Assembly: GCF_035046505.1 (NCBI RefSeq)
Contig: NC_089824.1
Coordinates: 118,307,997 to 118,371,996 of the forward strand
DNA length: 64,000 nt
From: Tiliqua scincoides
Taxonomy: Eukaryota; Chordata; Lepidosauria; Squamata; Scincidae
Reading direction: 5' to 3'
A model generated the notes under the pieces. That model was given only the letters and a program-made list of their open reading frames with translations. It was not told the origin of the DNA and did no database searches. Position 1 is the first letter of the stretch. Every line of letters begins with the position of its first letter. The translations under genes were made by a program, and so were the position numbers. Below, one piece after another: positions 32,410 to 42,461 of the stretch.

Positions 32410-33174
32410 AGCACAGGGATGAGACCCAGCAGGATGGAATGACGAGCTTGAGACATACACCAGGTGCCGGTGGCTGACCAAGGGAAGCTTTAGACTTTAC
32501 AGAGAAGCACAGGGACCTAAAAGTGCTGTATCTACTTCTCTGTAACTCCCCCCCCCCCCCATGAATCACGCTATCAATCATATGGGCACAAAATATTAGT
32601 GTATTTTCCTGCCTTTACCTCACCATCAACTAATCCGCTGAAGGTGCTGGATGCAAATGACAACCTGGAGATGCTAATGACAACCTGGAGACCCACAAGC
32701 TGCAATCCTATGCACTCTTACTTGGGAGAAATTCCCCCTGAAGGCACTCGAAGTTGCTTCTAGGTAACTGTTCATAGGGCCAATCTGCAAAGTACAGTAA
32801 ATTAAGAACCATTGAACATCCACATGTAATTCTAAATGTTCCCGTTTTGTGAAAGGTTTGGTAGTGCGAGGGGGACATCCTGTGGCATGACAAGTGCACT
32901 GCACAAAGGTGCTCCCGCATCAACCAGTTCACTGTACCAAAGATGATGATTAAGCTGTCCACAAAGTAAACTCTGGTTCATTCACAGTTATGATTCTAAG
33001 GATCTCCAGCCCCAGGAACAAGGAATGTTCAGGTGTTTCCACTAGTCATGCTGCAAAAACTGGTAGAGTTGTTGCTTCAAGCAAGATTCAAACTCATGGC
33101 AAGATTATCAAAAGAATCTGGAGGAAAGAAGTTAGAAGTTCAATAAGAGCAGAGAAATTGTACTGGGGAGTATG
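32410..33174. other. Intergenic, partial MITE only
   Basis: A MITE end (GCTGCAATCCTATGCACTCT, then ACTTGGGAGAAATTCCCC) lies at about 32700-32745. A run of C at about 32546 and direct repeats of GACAACCTGGAGA at about 32660-32692 are seen. No coding similarity was found. Confidence 0.45.
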
Positions 33175-33610
33175 CAGGGCTTTTTTTCTAATGGAACGCG
33201 GGGGAACGGAGTTCCGGCACCTTTTTGCAGTGGCCCCTCCCCTTTGGAGGCATTCCAGGAGGAGGGGGAGCAAAACAGAGGCATTCATTGGGTGGGTGCT
33301 GGGGGGTGCAGGGTGGGCGGGCGCCTTGCCCCTGCCTGACTGCACAACGCCCCCCTCCTGCCTCCATCTCCAAGCTCTCGCCTGAGCCCAGCCCGCCTCC
33401 CTTCCCCCCACGCTCTGCTTCCCCGCGCAGCTTCCAAGCCGGTGGAGGGCGCGGGGGGCATGCGCTGACACCGAGGAGGAGGACGGACAGCCAGCCAGCC
33501 AGGGAGATGGGCTGCAGCACCCACGGAATGCCCAGGTACTGGCTTGGTGGAGGAGGAGGAGGGGAAGGAAGCTGGCTGGTGCAGCCCCCGTGCCAATCTG
33601 CAGCATGAGT
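33175..33610. other. GC- and CpG-rich block, probable repeat
   Basis: The base composition changes sharply to GC-rich. The left edge has GGGCTTTTTTTCTAATGGAA, then a palindromic-looking GGAACGGAGTTCC. The interior is rich in GGAGG/CCTCC with several CG dinucleotides (GGCGCGGGGGGC). Long overlapping open frames on both strands come from the base composition and are not taken as genes. It is probably an unnamed dispersed repeat, less likely a CpG island. Confidence 0.4.
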
Positions 33611-33985
33611 CTAGACATGTCTACTCAGAAGTAAGTCTCATTGTGCTCAATGGGGCTTGCTCCTGGGAAAGAGTGCATAGCCTTGCAGCCTGAGTAGACA
33701 GGCAGAGGAGGGGCTCGGAGGCTGCAGTCCTCTCCACACCTTCCTGGGAGGAAGCCCCACTGCCTCTAGTGGGACTGACTTCTGAGGAGACAGGCACAGG
33801 ATTGGACTCTAAGGCTGCAATCCTATCCACAGTAAGCCCCATTCACTAAAGTGGACTTCTGAGTAGACACGCATAGGATTGGGCTCTTAGGCTGCAATCC
33901 TAGGCACTTTCCTGGGAGTAAGTTCCATTGACTAGAACAAGACTTACTTCAGAGTAGACATACCTAGGATTGGGCTCTTAATCCT
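33611..33985. mobile_element. Cluster of three short MITEs in tandem
   Basis: Adjacent units end in GGATTGG(G/A)CTCT and start with GGCTGCAATCCTA. They are 33615-33802 (possibly composite), 33808-33890 and 33893-33980. Each carries TCTGAGTAGACA and a CAAGTAAGTCC/GGGGCTTAC-like core. TAA or TAG lies at the junctions. They are relatives of 17948-18035. Confidence 0.7.
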
Positions 33986-34507
33986 GGCAGAGATATATAT
34001 CTGCACCCGTTTTCACATGCTAAGGGCAGATGAAAAGGGATTCTACATGTGTACAACGTGCAGTCCAGCCTTGCCAGAGATCCTCCTCATCCTTCCCCCA
34101 CAAGCATGCCCTCCGACAGCCAGAGTTTGCAGCTCCTCTCCAGCAATGCACAGCAGCTGCTCAGGGCAGCAGAGCACATACAATTGCATGCCAAGCGCCT
34201 TCCCAAAGACACAGAGTATTCTGATACCTGAATTAAACCATATTTAATCGCTTATTTGCAAACATAGCTGTTTCTGTGTGCACCTAAGGACCCCTCTTGT
34301 GTAAGAATTCCTTGTTTTTACTCCCATAGTTGCTTAGAGTAATTTTACTACATGGAACTCATGTAAGCCATTTGTCAGAATCCATTCACTGCTTCCTCTC
34401 CTCAAAGTAGTGCCACACTACATACTACATGCTACAAGTGCACCTGTACAGTATTTTTCCCCATGTGTAGAAAAAGTAGCTAGGGGGAAGGGGATGTGGA
34501 GATTGGC

Positions 34508-34546
34508 AGCCCAATCCTATGCATGTCTACTCAGAAGTAAGTTCAT
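34508..34546. mobile_element. MITE end fragment
   Basis: CAGCCCAATCCTATGCATGT followed by CTACTCAGAAGTAAG is the end of the same short MITE family. The other end is absent. Nothing was recognised in the 34,000-34,500 interval before it. Confidence 0.55.
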
Positions 34547-34556
34547 CTTTAGGGGG

Positions 34557-35143
34557 GAAGCACATAAAAAATGACTCAAGTCATGAAAATGCATGATTTG
34601 GGGTTAACTCGTGAATCGCATTTGTGGAAGACTCTGAAAAAGATTCAAGTCAGAGCCCCCCCTGAATCAGCACACGTCCCCCTGGGTGCTGACACGAGTC
34701 TGCCTGTGTCTGGGGGGTGTCTGCTTACTACTTGTGCTGCATGGAAAACCTTGTGGGGTACGCATTCTGATAGTAAGCAGCAGGAAGTTCCACCCAGGAG
34801 GCAGGAAAGGGTTAATGCGAGCAGTAGCAGGGAGGCGAGACTGTGCTCTCTTTTCCTGTCTCTGATAGGAAGGAAAGAATGGATTGTCATTGGACAAAGG
34901 ATGGGCATTCTCATATTTCCATTGGCTGAGGGAGGGCAGGAGGAGTAAGCCTCATTGAATGAGCAGCTACAGGGGGTCTACTTCTGAACAGAGCTACAAG
35001 GATGAGGTCGTCCTCACAAGCCTCCCAGCTGCTGCGCATGACCCTCTCGCCACATCTGTCCCTGTTCTCTTGCAGTCCCTCCCACCTCTCTTGCCCTCTT
35101 TGCAGAAGGCGGAGATAGCAGGGGAGTGAGTAAAGGGAACTCC

Positions 35144-35193
<50 letters not shown>

Positions 35194-35265
35194 CCAGCAG
35201 TTTTTTTCCATGGTGGACTTTTTAAGGGAGAGTGCCTTGACTTGAGTCCTTTAAAGTCACTAAAG
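34557..35265. repeat. Unnamed older repeat, left half of the target of the hAT composite
   Basis: GAGTC-rich sequence (ATGACTCAAGTCATG, then GACTCTGAAAAAGATTCAAG) resumes after the composite at 40396-40630 with TGACTCGGAGACTTGG and TTTTTTTGAGTCGCG. Together they look like one older repeat that the composite split. It includes a (CA)n run at 35145-35190. Confidence 0.4.
35145..35190 (+). repeat. (CA)n microsatellite
   Basis: This is a perfect run of about 23 CA units. Confidence 0.95.
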
Positions 35266-35565
35266 CAGCCATTTTCAACCACTGTGCCATGGCACACTGG
35301 TGTGCCGCAAGTGGTCCACAGGTGTGCCACAGGAATTTGACAAAAGGTCATTTATTAGTAGGGCCAATGGGGGATGTGCCATGTCTACTCTAATTAGGTA
35401 CAAAGTGGTGGTGCAGGCTGGAGAAATTTGCCATTGTGTGGGGTTGCTGAGAAATACACATGTCATAGATACATAGTCTGGCACAAGCGCAGTCTGGTTA
35501 TAGTTGGTACAGTTGGCTAAAATTGAATCAGTACTAAAGGAAGTCCAGAGAATGCCAACAGAAGT

Positions 35566-37208
35566 AGTTTACAGAAATGGTTCAGTGACCACTGCATCAG
35601 GTTTTGTCTTCTGTTTAGGAAGGTGCCTGTGTTTGGTAAATGTTGTTGTGGGCTCTTGCAAGGCAGATCTTTCCTCTAGGTCAGACTCTGGAATAGTCGC
35701 ACAACCACCTAGTAGAGCTGCACTTTGTTGAGCATCAACATCCATACTTAGAGACATATGACCACCTTTGGCCAATCGATCATTGAGCAAGATTATATGT
35801 TACTTCAGCTTTTAGTATCCTTGGGGATACTCAACTGATTGGTAAGAGTCAGAGCATGTTCTTTTGAACTCTTAGACAAACATGTTTTCAGCAAGTGAGA
35901 GACAGAAGCATCCACATTTTCTTCCCAACCCAGCTCTTGAGTATCCTGTATTAATGGCAAAAATGTGGCTTCCAGAATAGCAACTTGATCAGCATTCAGC
36001 TTCTGCCACAGGCTAATCAGGAGAATTTCCAGCTGGGTGGCACTTTTTAACTTTGTGAACGCCTGGAACATATTGGCTTGGTTTTCTACCGCTGCATTTG
36101 CTAGAGCTATTATCTGTCTGTAAGTTCCTTCTAACAAGGTGTCCGGATGTTGAAGAGGAACTAGAGTTTTATCTTTAAATTGTGCCAGCAGATGTCGTTC
36201 AATAGCTCTAAACTGTATGGTTCTTTCAGATAATAGTTACTCATATTTTGCAGCATTTGAGCACAACTCAAAATGTTGATCAATTATCTCAAAATATTCC
36301 TGTAAAGGGACTGGGCCAGAAAAACTACATGTGAAGTCTTCGCCATTTAGCTTTTTGAAGTGTTCTTTAAGAGAAAGAGTGAGCTCTTTCGCAATTAGCC
36401 AAATATCCTCTAACAGGTCACTTTGAATTCTGTAAGGCTGTGATGTTTTTGAAACGAGTAACATCACCTTTGACCCAGCTAATAACCGGAATCCTAAAGC
36501 ATTTTGTTGATCTCCATCACTCTGATCAGCAAAGTCTGGAAAAAGTGTAACAAGGCTGACTGGAGGCTTGTTGGTGTCCATAGTTAATCTCTGGTTTGCG
36601 GTTTTTGATGGCTGAGCTAAAATGCATACTAACTACAAGGGTAATTGAAATCTGCACTGGGCAAATTTTGGTATACCTGTTGGTGTGCTATATGAAACTA
36701 AAGCATTACCATCCAGATCCGCTGGTGAGCAGTTCCTCTTTAGAAAGGCAGAGAGTGCCATTGTCTTAGATATACCTAATTCGAGGATAAACTTGTCATG
36801 AGTCAATGCTAATGAAGATTGTACATGCACTGATAATTTGGTCTTTAGTGCTGTCTCCTGCTTGATCTTTACTGTCACTGAAAGAACCAACTCTGCTCTT
36901 ACTTTCGTGTCAGCAACTTAAGATACTGAATCGAGATCAGACAAAACTTCCACAAGAGCCAAATCTTCATTTTTTTATTTTTTATTTTATTTTATTTTTT
37001 TTCAGGTTTAGGTAAAATGTCTTTGGTTTTTGTGGCTTCTTTGATTATTTTTGGAAGTTTATTCATTTCAGCATCATAGTCTTCATAATTTATATCCCTT
37101 GCTTCAACTCTGGGAGCTTGAAATAAAGAAGTATCTGTAGCAAGGTGAGAGCATTGTAGGTGACCATCATCACTCAGTGTGACTATCACACCTTTCAAAT
37201 CTCTGCTT
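35566..37208 (-). pseudogene. BBS9: BBS9 (PTHB1) intronless partial copy
   Basis: Read on the - strand, this matches the C-terminal half of PTHB1, a BBSome subunit needed for ciliary membrane traffic. It runs from DLKGVIVTLSDDGHLQC through SLFQAPRVEARDINY, DTNKPPVSLVTLFPDF, FACSFSG-like CSFSGPVPLQEYFEIID, LAQFKDKT, LILLISLWQKLNADQVAILE-like sequence, DTQELGWEENVDASVSHLLK and CATIPESDLEERSA to its stop. About 500 of the usual 887 residues are covered without introns, so it derives from spliced RNA. It begins near what looks like an exon boundary. At least four disruptions are seen: stops near 36920, 36631 and 36237, and an A-rich expansion at about 36963-37001. It is therefore non-functional as BBS9. 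Confidence 0.9.
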
Positions 37209-37417
37209 CTCCCAGCTGTTAATTCGTGTTATTTTCAACATTTATCGTGGAAAGTTCAGGGGCATCCGAAGAAACAATCACATTGGACCTTAATGCGCTT
37301 CTGTTGGTTGTAACAGTTGGTTCCAACAGGGGTTGAGGCCCCTCCACAGAGGACAGTCCCTTATTCTTTAAGGTCTGCTTTGACAGATTGTAAGCAGAAG
37401 AAGTAGAAGTAGGCAGG

Positions 37418-37421
<4 letters not shown>

Positions 37422-37487
<66 letters not shown>
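37422..37487 (+). repeat. (AAT)n tract, tail of the L2 copy
   Basis: This is a perfect trinucleotide run of about 22 units. It is the 3' microsatellite tail of the L2 read on the - strand. Confidence 0.95.
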
Positions 37488-37489
<2 letters not shown>

Positions 37490-38928
37490 CTTTATTTTTA
37501 TCCCGCCCTTCTCCCAAAAAGGGACCCAGGGCGGCTAACAACATATAAAACAAATTAAAACATAATTTCACAGATAAAAACATATTAAAAAACACATTAG
37601 CAGAACCCATAAAAACAGTAGTCAGAAGAGTCAGAATAAAAGAGCATAAAACAGCAGTTCTTAGAGGAATCGGGCCTGTAAAAAAGCAACTAAAAGATAT
37701 ATAAAAGATGTTAAAAAGGCCAGAACGTCAGAAGGCTTGGTTAAACAACAAGGTCTTCAGGCCTCGCCGAAAGGACTCAAGAGAGGGAGCCATTCTCAAG
37801 TCAAGGGGAAGGGAGTTCCACAACGTTGGTGCCACTACTGAGAAGGCCCTATTTCTTGCCACCGCCCCACGTACCTCCTTAGGCGGCGGCACTTGTAAAA
37901 AGGCCTTCTCTGATGACCTGAGAGGACGAGCCGAATTGTACGGGAGTAGGCGATCTCTAAGATAACCTGGCCCAGAGCAGTATAGGGCTTTAAAGGTCAA
38001 AACCAGCACCTTGAATTGGGCCCGGAAACAAATGGGCAGCCAATGTAGCCCCCGGAGAAGCGGGCTGACAGAGTCAAACCGCCTAGCTCCAGTGACCACA
38101 CGGGCCGCCGCATTCTGCACTAATTGCAGTTTCCGAACCGTCTTCAGGGGCAGCCCTACATAAAGCGCATTACAATAATCTAACCTCGATGTCACCGTAG
38201 CATGGATCACCGTGGCCAGGTCTGCACGATCCAAGTACAGACGCAGCTGGCGCACCAGCCGAAGCTGAGCAAAGGCCCCTCTAGCCACAGCCGCCACCTG
38301 GGAATCCAGGAGCAGCTGCGAGTCCAGGTGGACCCCCAAGCTGCGGACCTGCTCCTTCAGAGGGAGTGCAACCCCATTCAGAGCAAGCTGATAATCCAGC
38401 ACCTGCATCGAGGATTTCCGAACCAGGAGAGCCTCTGTCTTATCCGGATTTAATTTCAGCTTGTTAGCCCCCATCCAGATCCTCACTGCTTCCAGACAGC
38501 ACTCCAGGCCCTCAACCGCCACCCTGGAGTCTGGAGGAAAGGAGAGATAAAGCTGGGTGTCATCAGCATATTGATGACACCCCACTCCAAACCCCCGGAT
38601 GACCTCTCCCAGCGGTTTCATGTAGATATTAAATAGCATGGGGGACAGAATTGAGCCCTGCAGCACCCCGCACCTCAATGGCCAGGGTGTCGAACAGGCA
38701 TCCCCCAGCACCACCATCTGGGACCGACCTTCCAAGTAGGAGCGGAACCACCGCAAAACAGTGCCTCCAACTCCCAACTCGGCCAATCGGCCCAGAAGGA
38801 TACCATGGTCGATGGTATCGAAAGCCGCCGAGAGGTCCAGCAGGACCAACAGGGACGCACTCCCCCTGTCCAGTCCCCGGCGTAGGTCATCCACCAAGGC
38901 GACCAAGGCAGTTTCCGTCCCAAAGCCT
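37422..38928 (-). mobile_element. 5'-truncated L2 LINE with (ATT)n tail
   Basis: The - strand frame holds the RT palm and C-terminal part: LVLLDLSAAFDTIDHGILL, GVLQGSILSPMLFNIYMKPL, HQYADDTQLYLSF (catalytic YADD) and LNPDKTEALLV, ending PTLWNSLPLDLR and FRRGLKTLLF. The 3' UTR includes the GCGGGATAAAAATAAAG-type end and an (ATT)n tail at 37422-37487. AGGTGAA occurs at both borders (37415-37421 and 38929-38935), a probable 7-bp target duplication. The RT frame is uninterrupted, so the copy is fairly young. It inserted into the unidentified coding stretch and happens to stay in frame with it. Confidence 0.93.
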
Positions 38929-39766
38929 AGGTGAACACTAGCAGTAGATGACTGTTTGATATCTTTGAGGGGAAAAACCAAAGATACCAGTCTTGTGATC
39001 ATAGTATCTTGTTCTTCAGGAGGTAGGAAATCAAATGAAGACAGAAGTTTAGCATCCATCTCATCTTCTGTCATGCCAGGTTGGAAGTTAATCTTATCAA
39101 GTTTGTCATTAGAAATTAGGGGGGATGACTTAACCAGAGTGGCAGGAGGGTTTGAGAGTTTTACATTAGTCAGCTCCATTGGCGAGGATGAATCTAATGG
39201 TGCAGGTTGATCTAATAGACTCCACAGGGTTCCAGATTTCTCATTTGAGGTCCACCTTGAATCTTCAGTTGACTCTTTATGGCTCTCTTCTTTTCTCTTG
39301 AAATTTGGAAGAGCAAGTTTCTGCAATGAGGAATCATAAAAGTGTCGTTGTAGCCTGATCCCAAAGCCAATTAACTCAGGAGCCTGTGCAAAAAGCAACC
39401 TTGGATCACTATTCATGTGAAAGTAAAGGAGAAAACGCTCCTGGCTTCTCATGCTGGGCAGTCTTTCCAGCTTCTGGAGATCTATCACTGAAGGCAGCTG
39501 ATACAGATGCTCTGTGAGGAGCTCTGAGGCCTTTTTAATATTATTTTCCTTCTTAATAAGAGCAGAAGAAGCTTCTTTCATCTGCTGCCAGGTGTTGTCT
39601 TATAAGAATAGCACAGAGGAACGGAAAAAACCAGAATGACCTTGATACAGGAAAAACAGTGATAAGAGTTTGCGGCTGGCTACAATCTTTGTCTGAAGAC
39701 TCTGCGGCACGTGACAGATAATTAATTGTAAGTTATTCCAACTGAAAACAAAGAGATAGAAGTATC

Positions 39767-40408
39767 ATGGGACAGAAGAGGACCTACCTTCAGGAGGGTG
39801 GGGAGGGAGAAAAGTTATTTCCATCAAGCAAACAATCCAAGCTTGATTTCTTTATACCAGCAAAGTCGCCATTAAAGAAGCAGAACAGCTTTGACCATCT
39901 GGAGGCTGTTCTCACAGAGAGTCTGGGCTCTTTAAGGCAAACTTCCCCCAAGGTTACCCAGGTGGCTAGTTGCTCATCAAGCATTAATAAATTTAGGGAA
40001 AATAAGGACATTGATTTTTTAATACACCAGACTTTCCTCATGGCTGAGATACTTCAGGTAATAACTACTCAGCTTGAGTGTATTACAGACTTGCTCCAGG
40101 AGAAGGATGAAAACATTGAGCCAGACAACTTGTTGAAACCTTTGGCGTGTGATAGGGAGAAAAGATCTACAAATAGAAGGGTTACTCCCGATGTGCAGCC
40201 AGATGGTGACATCTTACAGACAGCTTCTGGTAAAGACTCTGTCACTCTCATTGATGATACAAAGAGCCTAGCCATCAATATCTCCATATTTAGGGGGAAA
40301 CACATTGATTGGTCCACCAAATGGAGGACTAGACAACATCTTGCATTTCTCCTCAGGAAGGCTCCTTCAGTGATGAAAAAGGTTGAAAATCATTGCACTA
40401 AAGGGTGA
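39767..40408 (+). CDS. Unidentified 213-codon frame at the right end of the hAT composite
   Basis: The frame starts MGQKRTYLQEGGEGEKLF and reads SKQSKLDFFIPAKSPLKKQN, then HQTFLMAEILQVITTQLECI with a helical, possibly coiled-coil character, and INISIFRGKHIDWSTKWRTR. Its last residues (KKVENHCTKG) are encoded by the hAT terminus and the target duplication, so the natural protein, if any, ended or was spliced earlier. It is divergent from the frame ending near 39590, with about 170 bp between them. I do not recognise a family. An ORF1-like LINE protein or a captured host exon are both possible, and it may not be expressed. Confidence 0.35.
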   Translation: MGQKRTYLQEGGEGEKLFPSSKQSKLDFFIPAKSPLKKQNSFDHLEAVLTESLGSLRQTSPKVTQVASCSSSINKFRENKDIDFLIHQTFLMAEILQVITTQLECITDLLQEKDENIEPDNLLKPLACDREKRSTNRRVTPDVQPDGDILQTASGKDSVTLIDDTKSLAINISIFRGKHIDWSTKWRTRQHLAFLLRKAPSVMKKVENHCTKG

Positions 40409-40630
40409 CTCGGAGACTTGGAAAGTATCCCCGTTAGGACTCTTTTTTTGAGTCGCGTTGTGGGTGGTGGTGACTTGGCGAGTCAAGCTCCACTGGGTTT
40501 TTCCAACACTGCTTCTATGTATAAACCAAGCTTTAATTTGGAGGGGAGAAAACAAACACACATACACACAGAGATACTATTTGCGAGATCAAATAGCCCA
40601 TCTGAAGTGACACCCCCCGTGTCATAAAAA
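40396..40630. repeat. Right half of the older repeat split by the composite
   Basis: This begins with the second copy of the CACTAAAG duplication and continues the GAGTC-rich repeat of 34557-35265. Confidence 0.4.
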
Positions 40631-40899
40631 GGAAGTCTCTTTGACAACAAGGGCTAAGAATGACTTTCATGACATTATAACTTGTGAACTCAACTGATAT
40701 GAGGAAGACATGGGAAAAAATGTGCTTATTCTGTGATTCTGAGTACTCTCTAGTTGTGCACGTAAGTAGTTGTATTCAGGTACAAATAACGTGCATAAAT
40801 ACTATTAGTAGGGAGGAGTACTGTAACAGTTGTGTAGCTGAAGTAGGGGTCACAGGGATGCTGTGACCTCATGTGGCACACCACCACTGGGGGCCTGCC

Positions 40900-41190
40900 C
40901 CCTTGCTTGCAGATGATCACTGCCCCTGTGCCCCCTCCAAATGCAATTGGAGCTCTGCTCTGGTCACATCTGGAGGGTGTTCTGAGGCCCAGGGAGGCTG
41001 CATGCAGCTTCTATAGGCCTCAGAAGGCTTTCCAAAGGCTTTCCAAATATTGCTTCCAATTTTCCCCAGAAAACCAGAAGTGAAGGCCTTCTGGTGGCCT
41101 CAGAACACTCTCCGGACACAACCGGTCACGCTTGGTTGGGTCAGGTAAGGGGGAGGCACAGGTCAGGAAGTGGCCCTGGAAGGTGTGCCC
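40900..41190. repeat. Unnamed GGCCTC/AGAAGGC repeat
   Basis: The words GAGGCCCAGGGAGGCTGCAT, GGCCTCAGAAGGCTTTCCAA and CCAGAAGTGAAGGCC recur in related form at 2780-3000 and 54545-54780. There is an internal direct duplication (AAAGGCTTTCCAAA) near 41030. No coding capacity is credible. Confidence 0.45.
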
Positions 41191-42449
41191 CATGGCAATA
41201 CTCCTTGCAGCTATGCTACTGTACTATTATAAACTATAATCTTTATACGGGTTTGTGTGTGCGCGCACGATTTTTCCATTGCTTGGCTATGATGAGCATG
41301 GTGACATTTAAGAATTTCTGCTGAATCCAATCTTTCTTGTCCTCCTTTGCATTCTTCTTTTCCCATGCCTGCATTTGCTCCCCCCCCCCCACCTACCCAC
41401 TTCTGAGGATTGGGGGATCCATGAGAATTAGATGGAGATTATTATTAGTATTTATATCAGCAACAGACCCAGGGGGCTACAAGAGAAGGGAGAAATTGCC
41501 CTTAAAGGCCTGACATTCCTAATAGTCAATTTGTAGAGGTGGGAGAAAGCAGGCTTTGGGGGGGGGGGTTGGTTGGATTTCTGTGTTTCCCAAAGTTAGA
41601 AGCGCAAAAGGGGTGTTTTATGTGTTTTTATTCAAAATTTATATTATAATTATAATCACTTTTAAAGTGTACTAGGTAGGTAATCAGCAGATACAGCAAC
41701 AGTTGTAAGCCTTGCACCATTCCATAAATAATAAAAACCAAATAAAACTTTTTTTTTTTTTGCAGATTTTGGTGCTTTTCTTTGTTTTTTTACAAAAATG
41801 AAAAGTGCAGAAAGCAGTGTTATGTGTTTTTATTTCGTTTTCTCCCACCTCTGCCAATTGGCAACAAGCCTACTCTCCCCTCCCCCTAAGTTGTAACAAA
41901 GAACACAATTTTCACTCCCCAAGATCTACTCTCCCAAGATCACGGAACAACATTTCCAAAATCTGATCAACAGCAAGAAGGGACCACAGCAATTAATAAG
42001 TAGGCAAAATGAGCATACAGTACCCCAATCACACACACTCCAGTCCAACTAGAGATTGCATATAATCAGGAGTAGGTTTCCACGGTTCCAAGGTTTCCCC
42101 ACTTGATGGAGAATCACGTGCATATGTGGCAGAGATGCCCTGAGACCTCCTGACACCTGACGTGGCATGCCAAATGTTGTTCCCCCTTACCTGAAGATGT
42201 GGCAGTCTCTTCTCCTCCCACTGTTCAGTGTTCTAGCTCAGCAGTCTCCTCCCCTCCACATTCCACCTTCCTCTCTATCTCTTTTCCAATTCAGAGAGTG
42301 GGAGAAGGAGGAGAAGCAGTGTAGGCAAGACAGAGATGGGCTGTCTGAAGCAACCTCTTCAACATACTCAGGGACAGGCCAGCCCTGATATATGGGTGCT
42401 GTGCATCCAATTCCCTTTCCTGACCCAACGGTCAAGATTGCATGCACAT
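41191..42449. other. Intergenic, nothing recognised
   Basis: This stretch holds homopolymer runs (C at about 41379, G at about 41561, T at about 41750) and AT-rich sequence. I see no gene and no repeat I can name. Confidence 0.45.
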
Positions 42450-42461
42450 AGCCCTTTGATG

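Larger units (their letters stand above)
37225..39595 (-). pseudogene. Unidentified coding stretch, split by an L2 insertion
   Basis: The - strand frame opens near 39590 with DNTWQQMKEASSALIKKENN and continues through LPSVIDLQKLERLPSMRSQE, RFLLYFHMNSDPRLLFAQAP and ELIGFGIRLQRHFYDSSLQK to SSTASV at about 38936. It resumes on the other side of the L2 (37421 downward) as HLPTSTSSAYNLSKQTLKNK and ends at a stop near 37224. That gives about 280 residues. The middle is Ser/Pro-rich and looks disordered, and the start looks helical. I do not recognise the family. It lies directly upstream of the BBS9 part on the same strand, so both may derive from one spliced transcript. Confidence 0.55.
35266..40395. 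mobile_element. hAT-bounded composite carrying BBS9-derived sequence
   Basis: The left end is CAGCCATTTTCAACCACTGTG and the right end, read inward on the other strand, is CAATGATTTTCAACCTTTTT. They share ATTTTCAACC at the same distance from the tip. CACTAAAG flanks both tips exactly (35258-35265 and 40396-40403), the 8-bp duplication of a hAT insertion. Inside are an intronless BBS9 3' half (- strand), an unidentified coding stretch upstream of it, an L2 inserted later, and a divergent + strand frame near the right end. No hAT transposase was recognised. Either a hAT element captured spliced host sequence, or retrocopies landed in a hAT element after its insertion. Confidence 0.75.

Noticed and set aside
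33094-33618. Long open frames on both strands in the GC-rich block
   Set aside because: They overlap in several frames, are Pro/Gly/Arg-rich as expected from composition, and show no recognisable domain.
35146-35351. Frames with Cys-Val repeats
   Set aside because: They are translations of the CA microsatellite.
37708-37965. A + strand frame of 85 codons
   Set aside because: It is the antisense of the L2 reverse transcriptase end.
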